NCBI GenBank assembly: GCA_948099385.1
Contig: CANUEZ040000129.1
Coordinates: 5,332,001 to 5,396,000, forward strand
Length of the DNA stretch: 64,000 nt
DNA from: Fasciola hepatica
Taxonomy: Eukaryota; Platyhelminthes; Trematoda; Plagiorchiida; Fasciolidae
Reading direction: 5' to 3'
The notes under the pieces were generated by a model. It searched no databases, was not told the DNA's origin, and was given only the letters and a program-made list of their open reading frames with translations. A program made the position numbers and the translations under genes. This document shows, piece by piece, positions 1 to 12,570 of this stretch. Within the stretch, counting starts at the first letter, position 1. Each line of letters starts with the position of its first letter.

Positions 1-1478
1 GAAAAGACGACGAGGCCGTTGAAAGTCGCAATCGACGGAGGACCTACACCACTCAAAAGGTCAAATTTGAGTACACCAACTAGACATCTGTGCTGAAATC
101 GCGTCCCAGAGAACTCCGGTGAAACATTGAAAGTTCAAGTGAGTTCGGTAAACAATTCAACGATTCTGTTTGGGGCACAAAACTGTGAGTTTATTTACAA
201 TACTCGGATTAACTGGATGCTTCCTATTCTCGTGGTAACTGGCTCCGACCATCTACGAGAACAACTGAACAACAGCCGCGGTCGAGAATTGTGGAGCTTA
301 CTGATTTACAGGATGACAGATTTCACAGAGGACACGCGGGAAAATAACCAGATGCAGCGGAAGGAAACCTGCAAGTTGGCGAGCCAGTTGTATTACACAG
401 CTCATCAAAATAAAGGGGTAATGATAGGTGGTTGGGTTTATGTTACCCGTCCAAGCTCATTCAGTCGGGCATGTGGTTGATAATACAATATTGATTTCAC
501 ACAGTCAACATCAACACGTAAATGTGGTTCATTCTTATTCAGACTTTGATTGCGTTAAATACTTATCGATTGTGATAGTCACACATTCGATCAAACTCTG
601 TCATTTAACGATATTTGACACACTTATGATGACTACTCAGTGCGTACGCCATTCAGCTGCTGCCCGCCTGTAACTCGTTATATTTTACTATCCACACGAA
701 TTTCTAATGTTTATGCTAAAGGACCAGTAGATTTTCCTGCAAGCCCGAGTAACTTCTGATTGCATTTTTGGGAAATCCGGGCGTTCATACCTCTCCTTGT
801 CTTTCTCTTTGAAATTGACATTCTCCTTGATGCTGTCAGTTTCTCTCTGCTTCAGGTTTTCCTTGTTTTCTCATATCTTCTTGTCTTTTCCATTGATATT
901 CTGACTTTAGTTTATATATCTGCGATTCCTGATTGAATGTGTCCTATTAGGTTGTGGTGTCCTTTTTCTCTTTCTCTATATTTATTTCCCTATGCTTTTT
1001 AATCTTCACTCATATACCAGTTTTATTTATACATGATATGATTCATCATGCAGAATGAACATTTAGCTCATCATTGAAGGCCACGGAAGCACAGCACATC
1101 TGTTTCGTCTTTAGTAGGAATCGTCAGGCCATCCACCAAGCCCCAAGTGGTACCCGAACCCGGAAAGAATGTTTTTGGGTTAGACACTGTAACTGCAAGG
1201 CTATCTGGGCTTGCTCTCAACGATTTGTTGAGCTCATACACGACATGACATATCACTCTTTCACGGTTTTCAGTGGTCCGAAGTTAGCACGGCATAATGA
1301 ATCATATCATTCAAAAACTCATCCCCTAATATCCACTCTCACATAGTTTCATTTATCTTTTTCCAAACGGTAACTGAAGTCTCTACGATAATACTTTGTT
1401 CTAAATGTAATCTGAACTCGACATTCGACTAATTAATCCCCCGATGAAAACCCCTCTTTGCTTTGGTTTAAATACGGT
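1..1478. other. No recognisable feature
   Basis: AT-rich sequence without a domain I can name. The longest open frame, 117 codons at 127-480 on +, has no recognisable motif, and overlapping frames of similar length make coding unlikely. Several T-rich tracts lie between about 780 and 1000. Confidence 0.5.
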
Positions 1479-1606
1479 GTGACCCACAAGCAACGCTCAG
1501 AAGTTGCACGGCGCACACACGTTGCAAACGAGTCTTGTTAGGTGCATGGGAGTGGACGATTGAAACAAACCACGGACAACGTGCTCAGCTCATTTCGGTA
1601 TCAAAA
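1479..1606 (-). repeat. Dispersed repeat X, copy 1 (inverted)
   Basis: About 130 bp matching, in reverse complement, 6585-6713, and matching the X copies near 43.0 and 56.4 kb. Shared landmarks are a GGTATC terminus, a CACGGACAACGTG block and a GTTGCACGGC-like block. Similarity stops abruptly after GGTATCAAA in every copy, so that point is probably one element end. The family is not identified; a SINE or an LTR end are possibilities. No pol III boxes are convincing. Confidence 0.6.
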
Positions 1607-2904
1607 TTCAGTGCATGGAACACCTGAAGACTTGACAGGCACACGGGCCATGGCGCTGAAACGCAATGATTGAAAGTCGCGTGACTGACTGACTGCATCA
1701 TTGTGCGCGTTCAGCAGCTAAATTCCGTGCGGCTGATAGTCGATCTTAATGGGCTTGTTGTATAATGGGCGTGTGTGGAACAAGGAAAATCAGCGGATCT
1801 CGACGGCATCAAAGCTACCGTGTTCCCCTGAAAATTAGACTCGGTATTATACTTATTTTCGGTCCAATAATTACACCCTGACTCCTTTTTGCGCTTGTCT
1901 TATTCTTCAGACATTAACATCAACATTTAGGCGCGCACAAAATTCTTCATTTACTCAAATACAGTCACACCATTTTTCGGGACATCTTCATAAATTTCCC
2001 ACTTCTGAATAAGGGCATGAATTTCTTGTGACTCCATTGTCTCAAGAACCAGCAACACAGCGTTCCCCGGATGATTATCCATTGTGCATGTAGATTGCTC
2101 GTAGTGCGTTGATAATACATTTGTCAGTGATTGTATCTGATAATTTCTTCAACTAGTTCCAGACTATCGAAATAGGTTTCATAAAACTTCCACGTTGATT
2201 TCTCTCCATTTCACTTTCGAAGGAGTTGTTGATTGCAACTTGCAAATGGCCCTTAAATGTTAGTTTGTTGTAATTGCAAGAGTCTGGAGAAAAGAAGTCA
2301 TTCCCCTGGGAATCAGTATTTGACCTACTCTCTCCTCTGCGTGGAATTTCATCATATGTTCAGTGCTTCAGGTGCTAGCTAAATCCTAGACTAAGAGATC
2401 TAGTTGATCACTTCGCAACAAGGTAGTGCAATGCGCGCATTTATTAGTTTCGATCGCAACTACTGTCACCAGTTACAGTCGTCCTTTCACCGGATTTTGC
2501 AGCAGATCGACTTTAATTCATTTGAGGATTATTTTCCCGCAACGATTATGGTTAGAAGATGATGACTGTCGCCTTCAGTTTTGCACTTGATACTTCAATC
2601 GGGATTTTGTACAATGAACCTTGATTAACAATGTGGCCATATTTCACTTACATGGAACGTAAAACAGATAAGGTTTTACAAGGATAAACCGCAAAACTTT
2701 CTTATTTCTACTTTGGAAGCAGTGACACCATTGATAAGATCTTGTGTATGGTCCAATTCAAATGAACCACCGCAAGTTACACAACATGCATTCGCCAATA
2801 CTGTTTTATAGCTGCCCTCTAGCTCTGGTCTGAAGACATTTCTAGCTTCGAATCTTCCCGTTTCGTTAACCGGAATCATGCAGTTTCTATACGATTTAAA
2901 AGCC
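1607..2904. other. No recognisable feature
   Basis: Between repeat X and the decayed coding-like stretch nothing is recognised. An 82-codon open frame on - (2676-2924) contains two CxxC-like cysteines but no nameable domain. Confidence 0.45.
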
Positions 2905-3420
2905 ATTGCCACCAATCGCCACACAGAAAACTAATTGGTCTAAGGAGTCATCAGCGAACATCTCTTCTGATTGGTAATTTTTCATACTGCCGTCCACCAA
3001 TTGACGGGAATCCCTTATCATCTTACCGATCTGTTCTGGTGACTTTCGTAATTCTGTTTGCCCAAACATTAGCCCGGATTTTGGACAGGCTCCGACATGG
3101 TGATTTTTAACTGAACCTGGCTTCTATCGACAGTGAGTCAGCCCATCGTCCACACATAACTTGACAGCCTTCTTTGACACACTGGCTAGGAGGGATTGCA
3201 CCAATTGAATGGCCTCTCAGGTCTTCGGATCTAAATCCACCAGGGTTCTTCCAGTGGTCCTGATGGGAAATAAAAGTGCATCAAGGCAGTTCTAGATCAG
3301 TGGGTCGATTCCAGACGTGCATCACGTTGCAATTTAGATGACCAACTGCTGCTGTTCTGGAGAAAGTGGAGACCAACCTCTTGATCTGGGCAGCATCTGA
3401 AAAGTCTTTTTGGAAATAGG
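2905..3420 (-). pseudogene. Decayed coding-like sequence, unidentified
   Basis: One minus-strand frame reads protein-like through about 170 codons with only a handful of stops. It includes a leucine- and glutamine-rich stretch (around 3190-3260) and a lysine/aspartate-rich stretch (around 2910-3060). I do not recognise the family. It could be an old gene exon, a retrocopy or a transposon protein. The evidence is composition plus a fairly low stop density, which is weak in AT-rich DNA, so chance is a real alternative. No splice sites were fixed. Confidence 0.2.
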
Positions 3421-6400
3421 CCTTTTTTAGGATTTTCCCGTCGGCTGTCGACAATCTTAGCCATGATTAGAGACCACACATGCTTGGTCATTTCATTAAT
3501 AGTAAAAGTGCTGTCTGGTTAGTTGGTACGTACAGTTGATGAAGATACTGGTATTGCTTCCGGATAATCAAAGCTCTGAATGCCCCTTATCTACCTGGTT
3601 AGTACAGATGGAAGATAAATATCGTGAGATGTTACCGTTTTGCTAAATATTCTCAACTGTCTAAGTAAAGCTGTGTGAAGTTTCAACAAACTGTGTTTTT
3701 GCAACTACAACGAACAAACATAAAGCACTAACTTTATACCACGGAGAATCACAGTTATCTCCATGACGAGCGGACCGACCGTGACAGTAGTCTCCCCCGG
3801 CAACATTAAGGTTACGCAATCTGATTAGCATAGATCCGCTGAATGCTAACCGTTTTGAATTGTGAATAAATAGTAGAATTTTGAAAAACGAAATCAGGTC
3901 AACTTTTTGTTCGGTTGTCATCAGACGGCTAACCATAGAAGAATCCGAATTTCTGTCAGGATCACCTTTGACGAAGCTTTGTATCATCGAATTTACCAGT
4001 AATTTGGGGATGCGTTCTGAAATTCGTCATGAGAGTCGCCAGCTTGTTCCGCTGATGTAAATATAGCCGCGACTGCAGGTGGATTGATACATTATGCGAA
4101 GTGGCATTCTACGTTTGACCAGGTTCACGGTTGTTCTGACTAATTTCAGCGATGGTCATCACAAAATTCTTTCGTCTGATAGCCGTACCATCTACGGCAC
4201 TGCAACTGATTGCCAAGATTATCCTCACGCGCCTGCACTCGCATATAAACGTCCTCCATGAACAGTTCCAGTTTGCATATTTTAGCAAACAGATGTTCTG
4301 TAGAAAATGAAGCTACTCTGTATCATCATAGGAGAAATTTTCGAACACTGAGGCGAGACTGGTCAGTCTTGTTTTCCTTGACTAATCTTCCGTGTCTGGC
4401 TCTATTCCTTAGCCACGGCTCCGCGCCAACTTAGAAACTTCAAGATGACCATAACAACTACCTGCTCGACTATCTAATTACTTCATTGGAAGGAAGTAGA
4501 ACTCCAAACAAGGAAATGATACAATTTCAAAGTGCACTTTGGCACTGTTCTTCCCCTATACTTATTTTATACTGCCATCAGTGCTATTTTTTGAACTCTC
4601 TTGCTAATTTATCAAAATACACAGAGGATTTCGTTCTGTACAACAGTATTTGCAATCCTTCTGCTTTCTATACATTCAGAGAAAATGTATCAAACATTCA
4701 ACATTCTTACATCTAGTCTAGTATCACTGTAACCATTGGATTTTTCGTTTTCTGTCTTTCGTCTTTCTTGCACGACCTTCGTCAAGGACAACGTGGGAAA
4801 TAATGATGATTTATTTTAGAGTCGACTACATCGAGTACCAGTGAGAACAAAAATTGCTATTTCCGATAATCTAGGCGAACTCAGTTGTGTTGGTGAATTG
4901 CGAGGTTTGTTTTCCCCCACTATCGATTGATTTTGATATCTCGCGCGTCCACTCTGCGATTATTCTACGGTCAACCTGACAATCGACCTCCGTTGCAACA
5001 CCTACAGGACTAGCCCGCAAAAATGTGAGCCGCTCGGACAAAAAGCGCGGCACATCTGATGGCAGTGGGTTGGCATGAGACAAAGACAAGCTACTTAAAG
5101 CTACAATAGTATAATCTGGAACCTGCGCATGCAGTAAGATTGTTGCCTCGTGGGGCCTGGCCGATAGGGCATTCTTCTAATCAATCAAATGCGTGGGTAG
5201 AGGCGCGTTTATTGTTACTTGTCTTTGCGTGGGAGATAGTGACACCCTGACACAATCCTGTTACTCACGTCCACGAGTTCGTTCACCCTGGCTATCCTTT
5301 TGTCCTTATGAAACAACAGACATGATTGTTGCCGGAGTAATGTATTCCGCGGTCTTTCTTTTATCTCTTTCGAGGGGCTAATCCATAATCTTACTAACAG
5401 AAGCATTGAATTGCACGTTCAATTTACACGCAAGGTGCTGATAGACAGAGTGTACGCGTTGCACACCGAGTTGGCTTTATGCTACGCCCTCAACTCTCCC
5501 ACCGGGAAAACATGTTTAACTTTCGATGTATTAACTCTCACATTATTATTTATGAGCATTCTCCTGATACATAATTTGCACGCATATGGAGGAATTAGGA
5601 ATGTAGTAACTAAGTTATACATCTTTGCAAAATCGGAATATTTTTTGTCGATCAAATGTTTTTGGCTGAAGTCTGAGCACAACAGCTCACAAAAGCCTTT
5701 TATTACGACACACATTTTCCCAGTTCACTGACAAGTTTCAATCAACTTGGTGCATTAGACTCGAGATCAGTTTTGCACATTTTTGTGAAAAGTTAGTGCT
5801 TTATGTCCGGTAAATACCAATGCTAACAGTGATTCTATAGATCTGGTAATATTTTGCTTACTCATTTTAGAAGAGTAAACGATTTTTTTCCTTTTTTCGG
5901 ATAGTATCGAATAAAAATCTGTTTCCTTCAAAGTCCGCCTATTCTCCTTAGTATCGCTGCCTTCAAGACCCACTGATTTTCCGTGTTCGATACACATGTC
6001 CTTCAATCAACAAACTCATTACGATTGATAATCCGTCGCACCAACTTTTGCTGCTGTTCTTAGCTTGGGTACACGTGCACCCATACAAGGATGCGTCATC
6101 CAGTCATACAGCTTTCCGTCACTGCGTTTCAGCATTATGGTCCTTGTGACTGTCAAGTCTTTAGGCGCCATATTGTATTGGGTACCGCTGCGATAACAAA
6201 ACGACGCGAATATAAAACCGATCGGGTCAACCGATCGAGAGCCCCAGACCAAAGAACTGGTAGTGCATAAGTCAGAAGCATCCCACAGCAGAAAAAAGAG
6301 ACATACAGACTAGCAGGTGGGAAGCAGCTGGATCCTAGGCGATCGACCGATCCGTCAACAGGGACATTCGGACCAGTCGAATGGAAATAGTGCACAAAAG

Positions 6401-6584
6401 AAACAAGCTAACGACCGCAGGCAACTGGCCAGAACGAAGCCGAAACAATCAGTTACCCAGAGAATCAATGTTGCTACACCGCGGTCTGGGAAAGCGACTG
6501 TATAAACGATTGTACACATTTCACAAACTTCATTTGTTTGGGGGCTGATCCATCTTGTCTTTCTTCGTTGCAATACGAACTGAG
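3421..6584. other. No recognisable feature
   Basis: Intergenic sequence. Open frames of 60-108 codons occur on both strands (for example 3661-3987 on -, 5411-5731 on +) but overlap each other and show no domain. A TATAAAA at 6211-6217 followed by a 7-bp inverted repeat at 6219-6237 is described under findings. Confidence 0.45.
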
Positions 6585-6713
6585 TTTCGATACCAAAAGG
6601 AGCTAAACACGTTGTCCGTGGTTTCTCTCAGTCGTCCAAGCTCTTATGCTCCTAACAGGACACATTTGGAACGCATGTGCGGCGTGTAGCTTTTAAGCGT
6701 TACTTACGGGACG
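6585..6713 (+). repeat. Dispersed repeat X, copy 2
   Basis: Forward copy of the repeat at 1479-1606. It begins at TTCGATACC and runs through AACACGTTGTCCGTGG and a GCGGCGTG block to about CTTACGGGAC. It is clearly diverged from copy 1, so the family is old. Flanks of the copies are unrelated. Confidence 0.6.
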
Positions 6714-9700
6714 CAATGCTGTTGTGTTGATTCTCTTTCTCTCGAAGCCAACTAATGAGTTGTGTATGGTGATTCAATATTTGCTACCTGTTTCTCTCGT
6801 GCCTAGTGCAACGGCTTTTAAGTCAGTAACGTCTATATTTCATTGAATACTGCTTTAGTTAGAACTATGAATTAACGGTATACACAGTTATTCAATTGGA
6901 GATTTTTGTACTGAACTTGGCCGTTTCCTACCTTTTTTGTGATTGTAGTCATGTGAGTCCAAGAGCTACATTGGTTCATATTTGCACTTTATTACTGAAA
7001 TAGTTGATAGTGAGGGAAAGAACGAAAAATTCACCAAACACCGATTGAAACATTTTGATCCGGCAATGAATGTGAATAAGCAGTTAGGAAGACAAACGTC
7101 GCCAGTGGGATTCTATTCGTATGCTGTCATCGGTCGTGCACGTATACAATCAGCAAGGAAAATAACTGCGATACGGACCGAAATGAATAATTAAAGCAGT
7201 TTCATGTAACTTGAAATAGTGTGTGTCTATGCGTGTTTGCCTGTATGGGTTTTGTTTATACCTTAGTTTCAAAGAACAAATCAGGCGCGTGCTTGCGATC
7301 TGCTTGCAAGTGAAATGGAAGTGATCGCACTTCATACTTTGCCTACTGAAAAACTCGCCGGCAGTGAGTTGCGAACTTCGAAAATAAATGGGCTTCTTGA
7401 ATATTCTTAGGCAGTGTATAGCTCTTAAAACAGGTTGACGCAGTGCATATAAATGCGAAAAGCAAATTGAAAATTACGCTAAATTTTCCACAATTTACAG
7501 TTGCGGACCGCGCAAGACTGGGCACTGGGTTGTTATATTTAGAACTTTTGAGCCCTCAAAGTATGTCATTGTTGCACCCCCAGAATGTAGCAGTGTAAGT
7601 GAAATAAATAATATAAGATTACTTGACATGATCACTATGTTTAATACACAAGAATCTGCAAAACCCGGCCTCTAGTTCACAGGTAGTATGGCGAGGCCTG
7701 TATATCCTTTCCCGGTGGCGGATTGTGAAATTAACGGAGATCCACATATATTTCCGTGTCCTTCCCACAATTTTTTCCACTCTCGAATTCATCCCCAAGG
7801 CAGCTGGGATGAACATCTTGGAGAGTGCAGTTTTACGAAGAATGCAAAAGTGACCTACTTTATGAGAGACAACAGTACGAACTAGCTTTGAACATTCTTT
7901 GTTCTTTTTCCAGTTAATTATTCGGTTTTATGTGAACCATAAAACATTTTGAAATAAATATTTATTGAGAACGTTTATTAACACTGAATGCGTTTGGGAA
8001 ACAACAGTTTCATTACTCAACAAAGTTGACAGAAAAAAAGTTGAACGCAGAACAATTACATATGCACGTGAAAACTTTACTCGACTGGCACATTCAGTAC
8101 ATAACAAATCAGAATGTTCTTTTCAAAAGTGTTTACTACACTTGCTATACTGATATTTAGTTTTCCTGTCGTTTTTCGCCGGGCCTGAAGCTCAAAACTT
8201 CCTCCTCGTGGCAGAAGTTGGAGCTAAGTCAGTTGTCCTTACCCTCTTTGAATGAGTGGAAAGTGTGGATGCTACGATACCTGCTTGTTTTAGGGGATTT
8301 CGTAACACTGTTTTTGTCCTGAACCACATTTATCTTGATGTTCTGCCTCACGTTATTCCGATGCGTCACAATAGATCACATCTGTACTTGAGGCAGTGTA
8401 AGACAGCTTTTAATATCAGCATTAAAAGGCTGTCTGTTTGCTTCATGAGACAGTGTTTTTGGCAAATATCTATATCTAACCAGCAATTTTGCTGCAACTG
8501 ATCCCAGTCAGCAATGCTGAAAAATATCAAAGGTCACTTTTTAGTTTTTCGCTAGACAAAGAATCAGTTTGCCATTTGGTCCATGGCGTCTATGCAGTCT
8601 TCGGATTTTTTTGTAATGAAGCACACCCTACGGTTTCTTTTTTTCAGTTTTCCATCCTATATCTGGGCGATTGGGTAATGTTCTCAGATGGATTAAATTC
8701 TTGACCCTCACTCCGGTAACCTAGCCTCGTCGTTTCTGGCCCCGACCAAAACACCGGTTTATTGAGAGGCTGGGCCTTCTTTTTCTGGAAATGCTAAAGC
8801 AGGAACATCTTGGTCCGTTTTACTGTTCAAACTGAGGTGATTCCGTTCCTGGCCACTGATTATGCAAGCTGTAGAGGAGTGAAATAACTGTTTGTTGTGA
8901 CTTCTCAGCCGCTTCTGTTCCAACATTTCACTAGGCTGGCAGGGCACCTACTTTTCCTTTGCTAGGATTTGGACAGCATCTGAGAGGATAGTTCGATGAC
9001 GAATCGCAGGCCCAGAAGTTTTCTAATCCCTGTTTGTCAGGTTAATTTGAATATGTTGAGTAAATCCGAACTAGCCTCGGGAACCAACCAGTTGCCCATT
9101 AGCCGTGATGTGCTCTACAGGAACATAATAACTTGCCAAATTACGCAAAATTACTTCACAAATACCTCTTATTGGAGCAAATATATCACGAGGCCGACGG
9201 ATTGACCTAGTATATCTGCAGTTAAAGCAAAAAGGCTGAGAAGTCTGCTAAGATCTCTCCACTGAAAATGCTGCTCTTAAAAGAGGATTCTCATCTCAAG
9301 AAATGAATAAAAATTCAACTAAAATTCTGTTCTGGTGAAGAACGTCAAAGTGAATTAGGCAGCCCATGAGGGCTTTAATTTATCGCATCAGTCCTTTCCT
9401 ATTTGTCTTATCTGACAACATCGCCTTCCCTGTTTTTGCAATCAGCTATGGTTCGTATCATTTTTCCATTGATATCAAGAAGAGATGATCCACTAAATGA
9501 AACTACATGATCTGAGAAGGGAATTTCGTTCCTGGGTGGTTTGAGTGTTCTTCCTGAGAGTTTGATCTTCTTGCAATAGTCTACACTATCATTTCGCTGT
9601 GCTGCATTTACCAGGGACATTTTTTTCTCTTGGTCTATTTTTCATTGATCCCTCCCTCAATAATTCTGTTCAGGTTAGCAAAGGTGCAATAGCTGAGTTG

Positions 9701-10439
9701 ACCTTATCGTCAGAACTGCTTGAATCAAACTAGTATCTTCTGGTAGTGATGGCTGTCAATCCTCGTTTTTTTCACCCCATGTTTCAGGTTCATCACTTGT
9801 ACATTCTGTCATCTCCGGACAAGAAAAGCAAATCTGTCAGAATCCTTCATTTAGATTACAGCGTCGTTTTTAGCTGTGTTGAAAGAGGGGGCTTGCCCCA
9901 CATTGTTTCTTTGTTTGAATTTCAAACTTCCATCGTTGCTTTATCAGGTGATTACTCCGACAAAAGCCAGCAATTTACACACTTTCGTGTTGGGACTTCC
10001 TATCAGGCATCTTCAGATTCGGATGTGCTAATTAGCTCCATTTTACAACCGTTTTTTTGTTCTACCTTCCTATCTCCATGTTCACGTTGCAAAACTCAGG
10101 AGCCATAAAAAATGTTAGGGATGTGATACCTGGTGTTCTCCACCCGTTTGGCCGTTTGGCCTTCGAACCACAACCTGACTGCAAATCTTTTCAAATGTGC
10201 CGATTTGTGTTTCCCACTTCCGAAAGTCGAAAGGCACATAAATATTGTAAGATCTAATCCGCCTGTACGTAGTTAAGGAAATGATAATCGCTGAATCCGT
10301 TGGTAAAGTACTTTGTAGTAGTTGTAAAACAAAATCTGACATGATCTGACCATATTTCCATACGTTTTCGCAAAATTTGCGATGAAAACGTTTTGTAATT
10401 TGTCTGCTAAAACTCTCCTTACCACTTTGTTTATTTCAA
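6714..10439. other. No recognisable feature
   Basis: No family recognised on either strand. The longest open frame (9746-10108, +, 120 codons) is phenylalanine- and serine-rich with no motif. Other frames of 60-80 codons overlap on opposite strands and look like chance. Confidence 0.45.
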
Positions 10440-10835
10440 CGTTTCAGTGATGCCTTTGTCCTACCACTTCGGCTTTCTGAATCCCCTATAATCTTCCCCA
10501 GATTGCTTCCAAAGGATTTCAAACTTACTTGCTTTACTTTGAGGCATATTGACGTATGCAGCGGCACACTGAGTGTGCACCTTTCCCAGTGCTTGGTACT
10601 ACTACGTTTATTGTTTATCATTATTTATGTGGAAAGATATTAGCTGGTGCAGTCCACACACTTCACAGCCATCTTGCCATATGCTTTTCAAATTGTTCTA
10701 CTTGGGCAAGTTACAAACATATATTCGCTCGTACAACGGCTTATAAATGTTCTGTTGTCCCCTATTTCACGCGATCCCTCAGCAAGCCTAATCAAACTAT
10801 TTTTGAATTAAAGCCATGTTTCTTTAAGTTTCTTA
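10440..10835 (+). pseudogene. CR1-like LINE, 3' end of the reverse transcriptase ORF
   Basis: In pieces of two frames the + strand reads the C-terminal tail of a CR1-clade (non-LTR) reverse transcriptase. An SPIIFPRLLPKDFK-like block (about 10475-10525) matches the family's 'cspvifpGl.kkdf' element. Downstream, around 10630-10790, come a HPLHSHLA-like block and FARTTAYKCSVVPYFTRSL, matching the family's 'ARTTRYKNSFVPYLARVL' signature. Frameshifts and stops make it non-functional. Only the last part of the ORF is present, as expected of a 5'-truncated LINE insertion. The degenerate Penelope-like element begins about 90 bp downstream. A related CR1 fragment lies in the tandem array at 18.6 kb. 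Family call is by motif recall, not a search. Confidence 0.65.
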
Positions 10836-10919
10836 TATATTTCCTCACTTACCATGTGTTGTGATTATGTAACAGCTAAATATTCATCTCTTGGGGTGTA
10901 AAAAGCATTTACTTTGTTT

Positions 10920-12570
10920 GACTTGGATAATAAAGACCTGACAATAATAAAGGCATTGTTGTAATGACCACCAATGATTATCTCCGAAAACGCAAGCGGC
11001 ACTTGCTTACACAAACGTTATGTTTCCGAACTTTCTGGAAATGACCGGACAGTTATTGTCAATCAACTGAAGGCCTGTGTACTCTCACCAACTGTACGAG
11101 GATATTCCCATGGAGTTTTCTAAAACTGCTCAGCTCCCACCTCGGGGATCGCTACTACCCCAGAATATACCGCCTGCCTGACATTCACGAAGATGGAGTA
11201 CCACTCCGGCCTATAATCTTTATGGTTTGAGCACCACATCAGAAATCTGCACCATGGCTGGCCAAATTGATCGAACCTATCCGACGAAAGTTCCCGGTGC
11301 AAGTTTGAAGGATTCAGGAACTCTACTTTCGCAGAAGAACACGTGATGTCGTATGATGTGTGCTCACGGTTTATCAGTTTCTTCTAAGAGGAAAATTTTG
11401 ACATTTCTTGCTAAGATGCAAGTGAACTTATATTTCTACCTGAAAACCTCTGAAATAATCTACTGTTTTGTACGATTTGGATGTCCTTCTCCTTTTCGAC
11501 AGGTTGATGACGCAGCAATGGGAAATCCACTGGGGTCGGTTTTATCCGAAGTTTTCATGGGAAATCTAAAAGAAACAAAGATATGCAACTGAATACAAAC
11601 CAAGCTTTTCTATGGTCGTTCTTTTTTTGGAGTATTTGTTATTGAAGAAACGAAACACGCGCAAAGCTTGCTCAGTCCCTCAAACCACTGCCATTCGAAG
11701 GTTATTTTTATTGTGGGGCACCAATCAGATTATTCCTCACAGTTCTTGGGTGTTAGAATAACAAATGAAGTTGGTGGATCTCTCATCAGATCTACGTTCC
11801 ACAAACAAAGTGGACTGTTGCTGAACATTTTAGGCTTCGGATCAATACAATATGAACTAGCTCTGCCTAAATGTCTATTTACTAGAACAATGATATATCC
11901 CAATAAAGAGCTGGAAGAAGATCTTCAAATCAAATCCTCCACACTCCTGTGCCAATGCTGCCAATATAAATGCATTACGAGTTATAGCCTAATGACCGCG
12001 CCAAAAGTAAAGAAAGATAACTTTCCAAAGACGGGAGCTTGAAAAGCTCCCGTTTAAAGGTGGCCGAAATGATTATCTATAATGCACCCCCAAAAACAAA
12101 CTTTAACAAGAACGTATTATGCAGCAATAATAATAATAATGCTCCATAAGACAAGAAGATTGACTATTGAATTCAACTCGAACAAGCAGCTGTCTCTAGT
12201 TACCTTCTGTTGCCTTGGCTGGAGCGAGTACATCGGAAGAACTCAGAAACGACTGTCCACTAGGATCTCAGAACAAGTTCCAAAGAACCTACCGCTGGTC
12301 GGTTTGAAAACTCCATCCAGTTCGATCGATCGCCGTTTATCTGACCGTAAAGTTTACGGCCAACCACAACAGACGTTTCGGGTGTTACGCCACCAAAAGA
12401 TTGGATGACTAATACGTTTATCCGAGGCCCTGGTTTTTCTACTTTATAGGCCTGACATGTGTTGGAAAGGACTTCGTAGCCAGTCTGGCTTTACCGTGGA
12501 AGGGCAATTAATGGGAATCCTACCAGTGAGTGTGATTCTCCTTTCCTCTCCGTCTCCAATCCGAGTGTGA
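10920..12570 (+). pseudogene. Penelope-like element (RT plus GIY-YIG), heavily degenerate
   Basis: Scattered frames on + spell a Penelope-like reverse transcriptase in the right order. They are an N-terminal KGIVVMTTNDYLRK block (about 10950), PRIYRLPDIHEDGVPLRPI (about 11155-11215, the family's 'GLPKiHKpg.PLRPI' motif), and VDDAAMGNPLGSVLSEVFMG (about 11500-11570). A long linker follows, then a GIY-YIG core reading SEYIGRTQKRLSTRISE (about 12220-12275), then a C-terminal EALVFLLYRPDMC block (about 12425-12465). The catalytic YVDD tetrad is replaced by SFFG in the frame LFYGR-SFFG-VFVI near 11600-11640, so the RT is dead apart from its many frameshifts. It is one of three PLE remnants in the window and the only one on +. 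No terminal repeats or target duplication were found. Confidence 0.8.

Noticed and set aside
3905..3925. CTGATGA core-like match on the minus strand
   Set aside because: No stem II and no GAAA at a proper distance, so not a hammerhead; the same holds for matches near 2950, 17690 and 31552.
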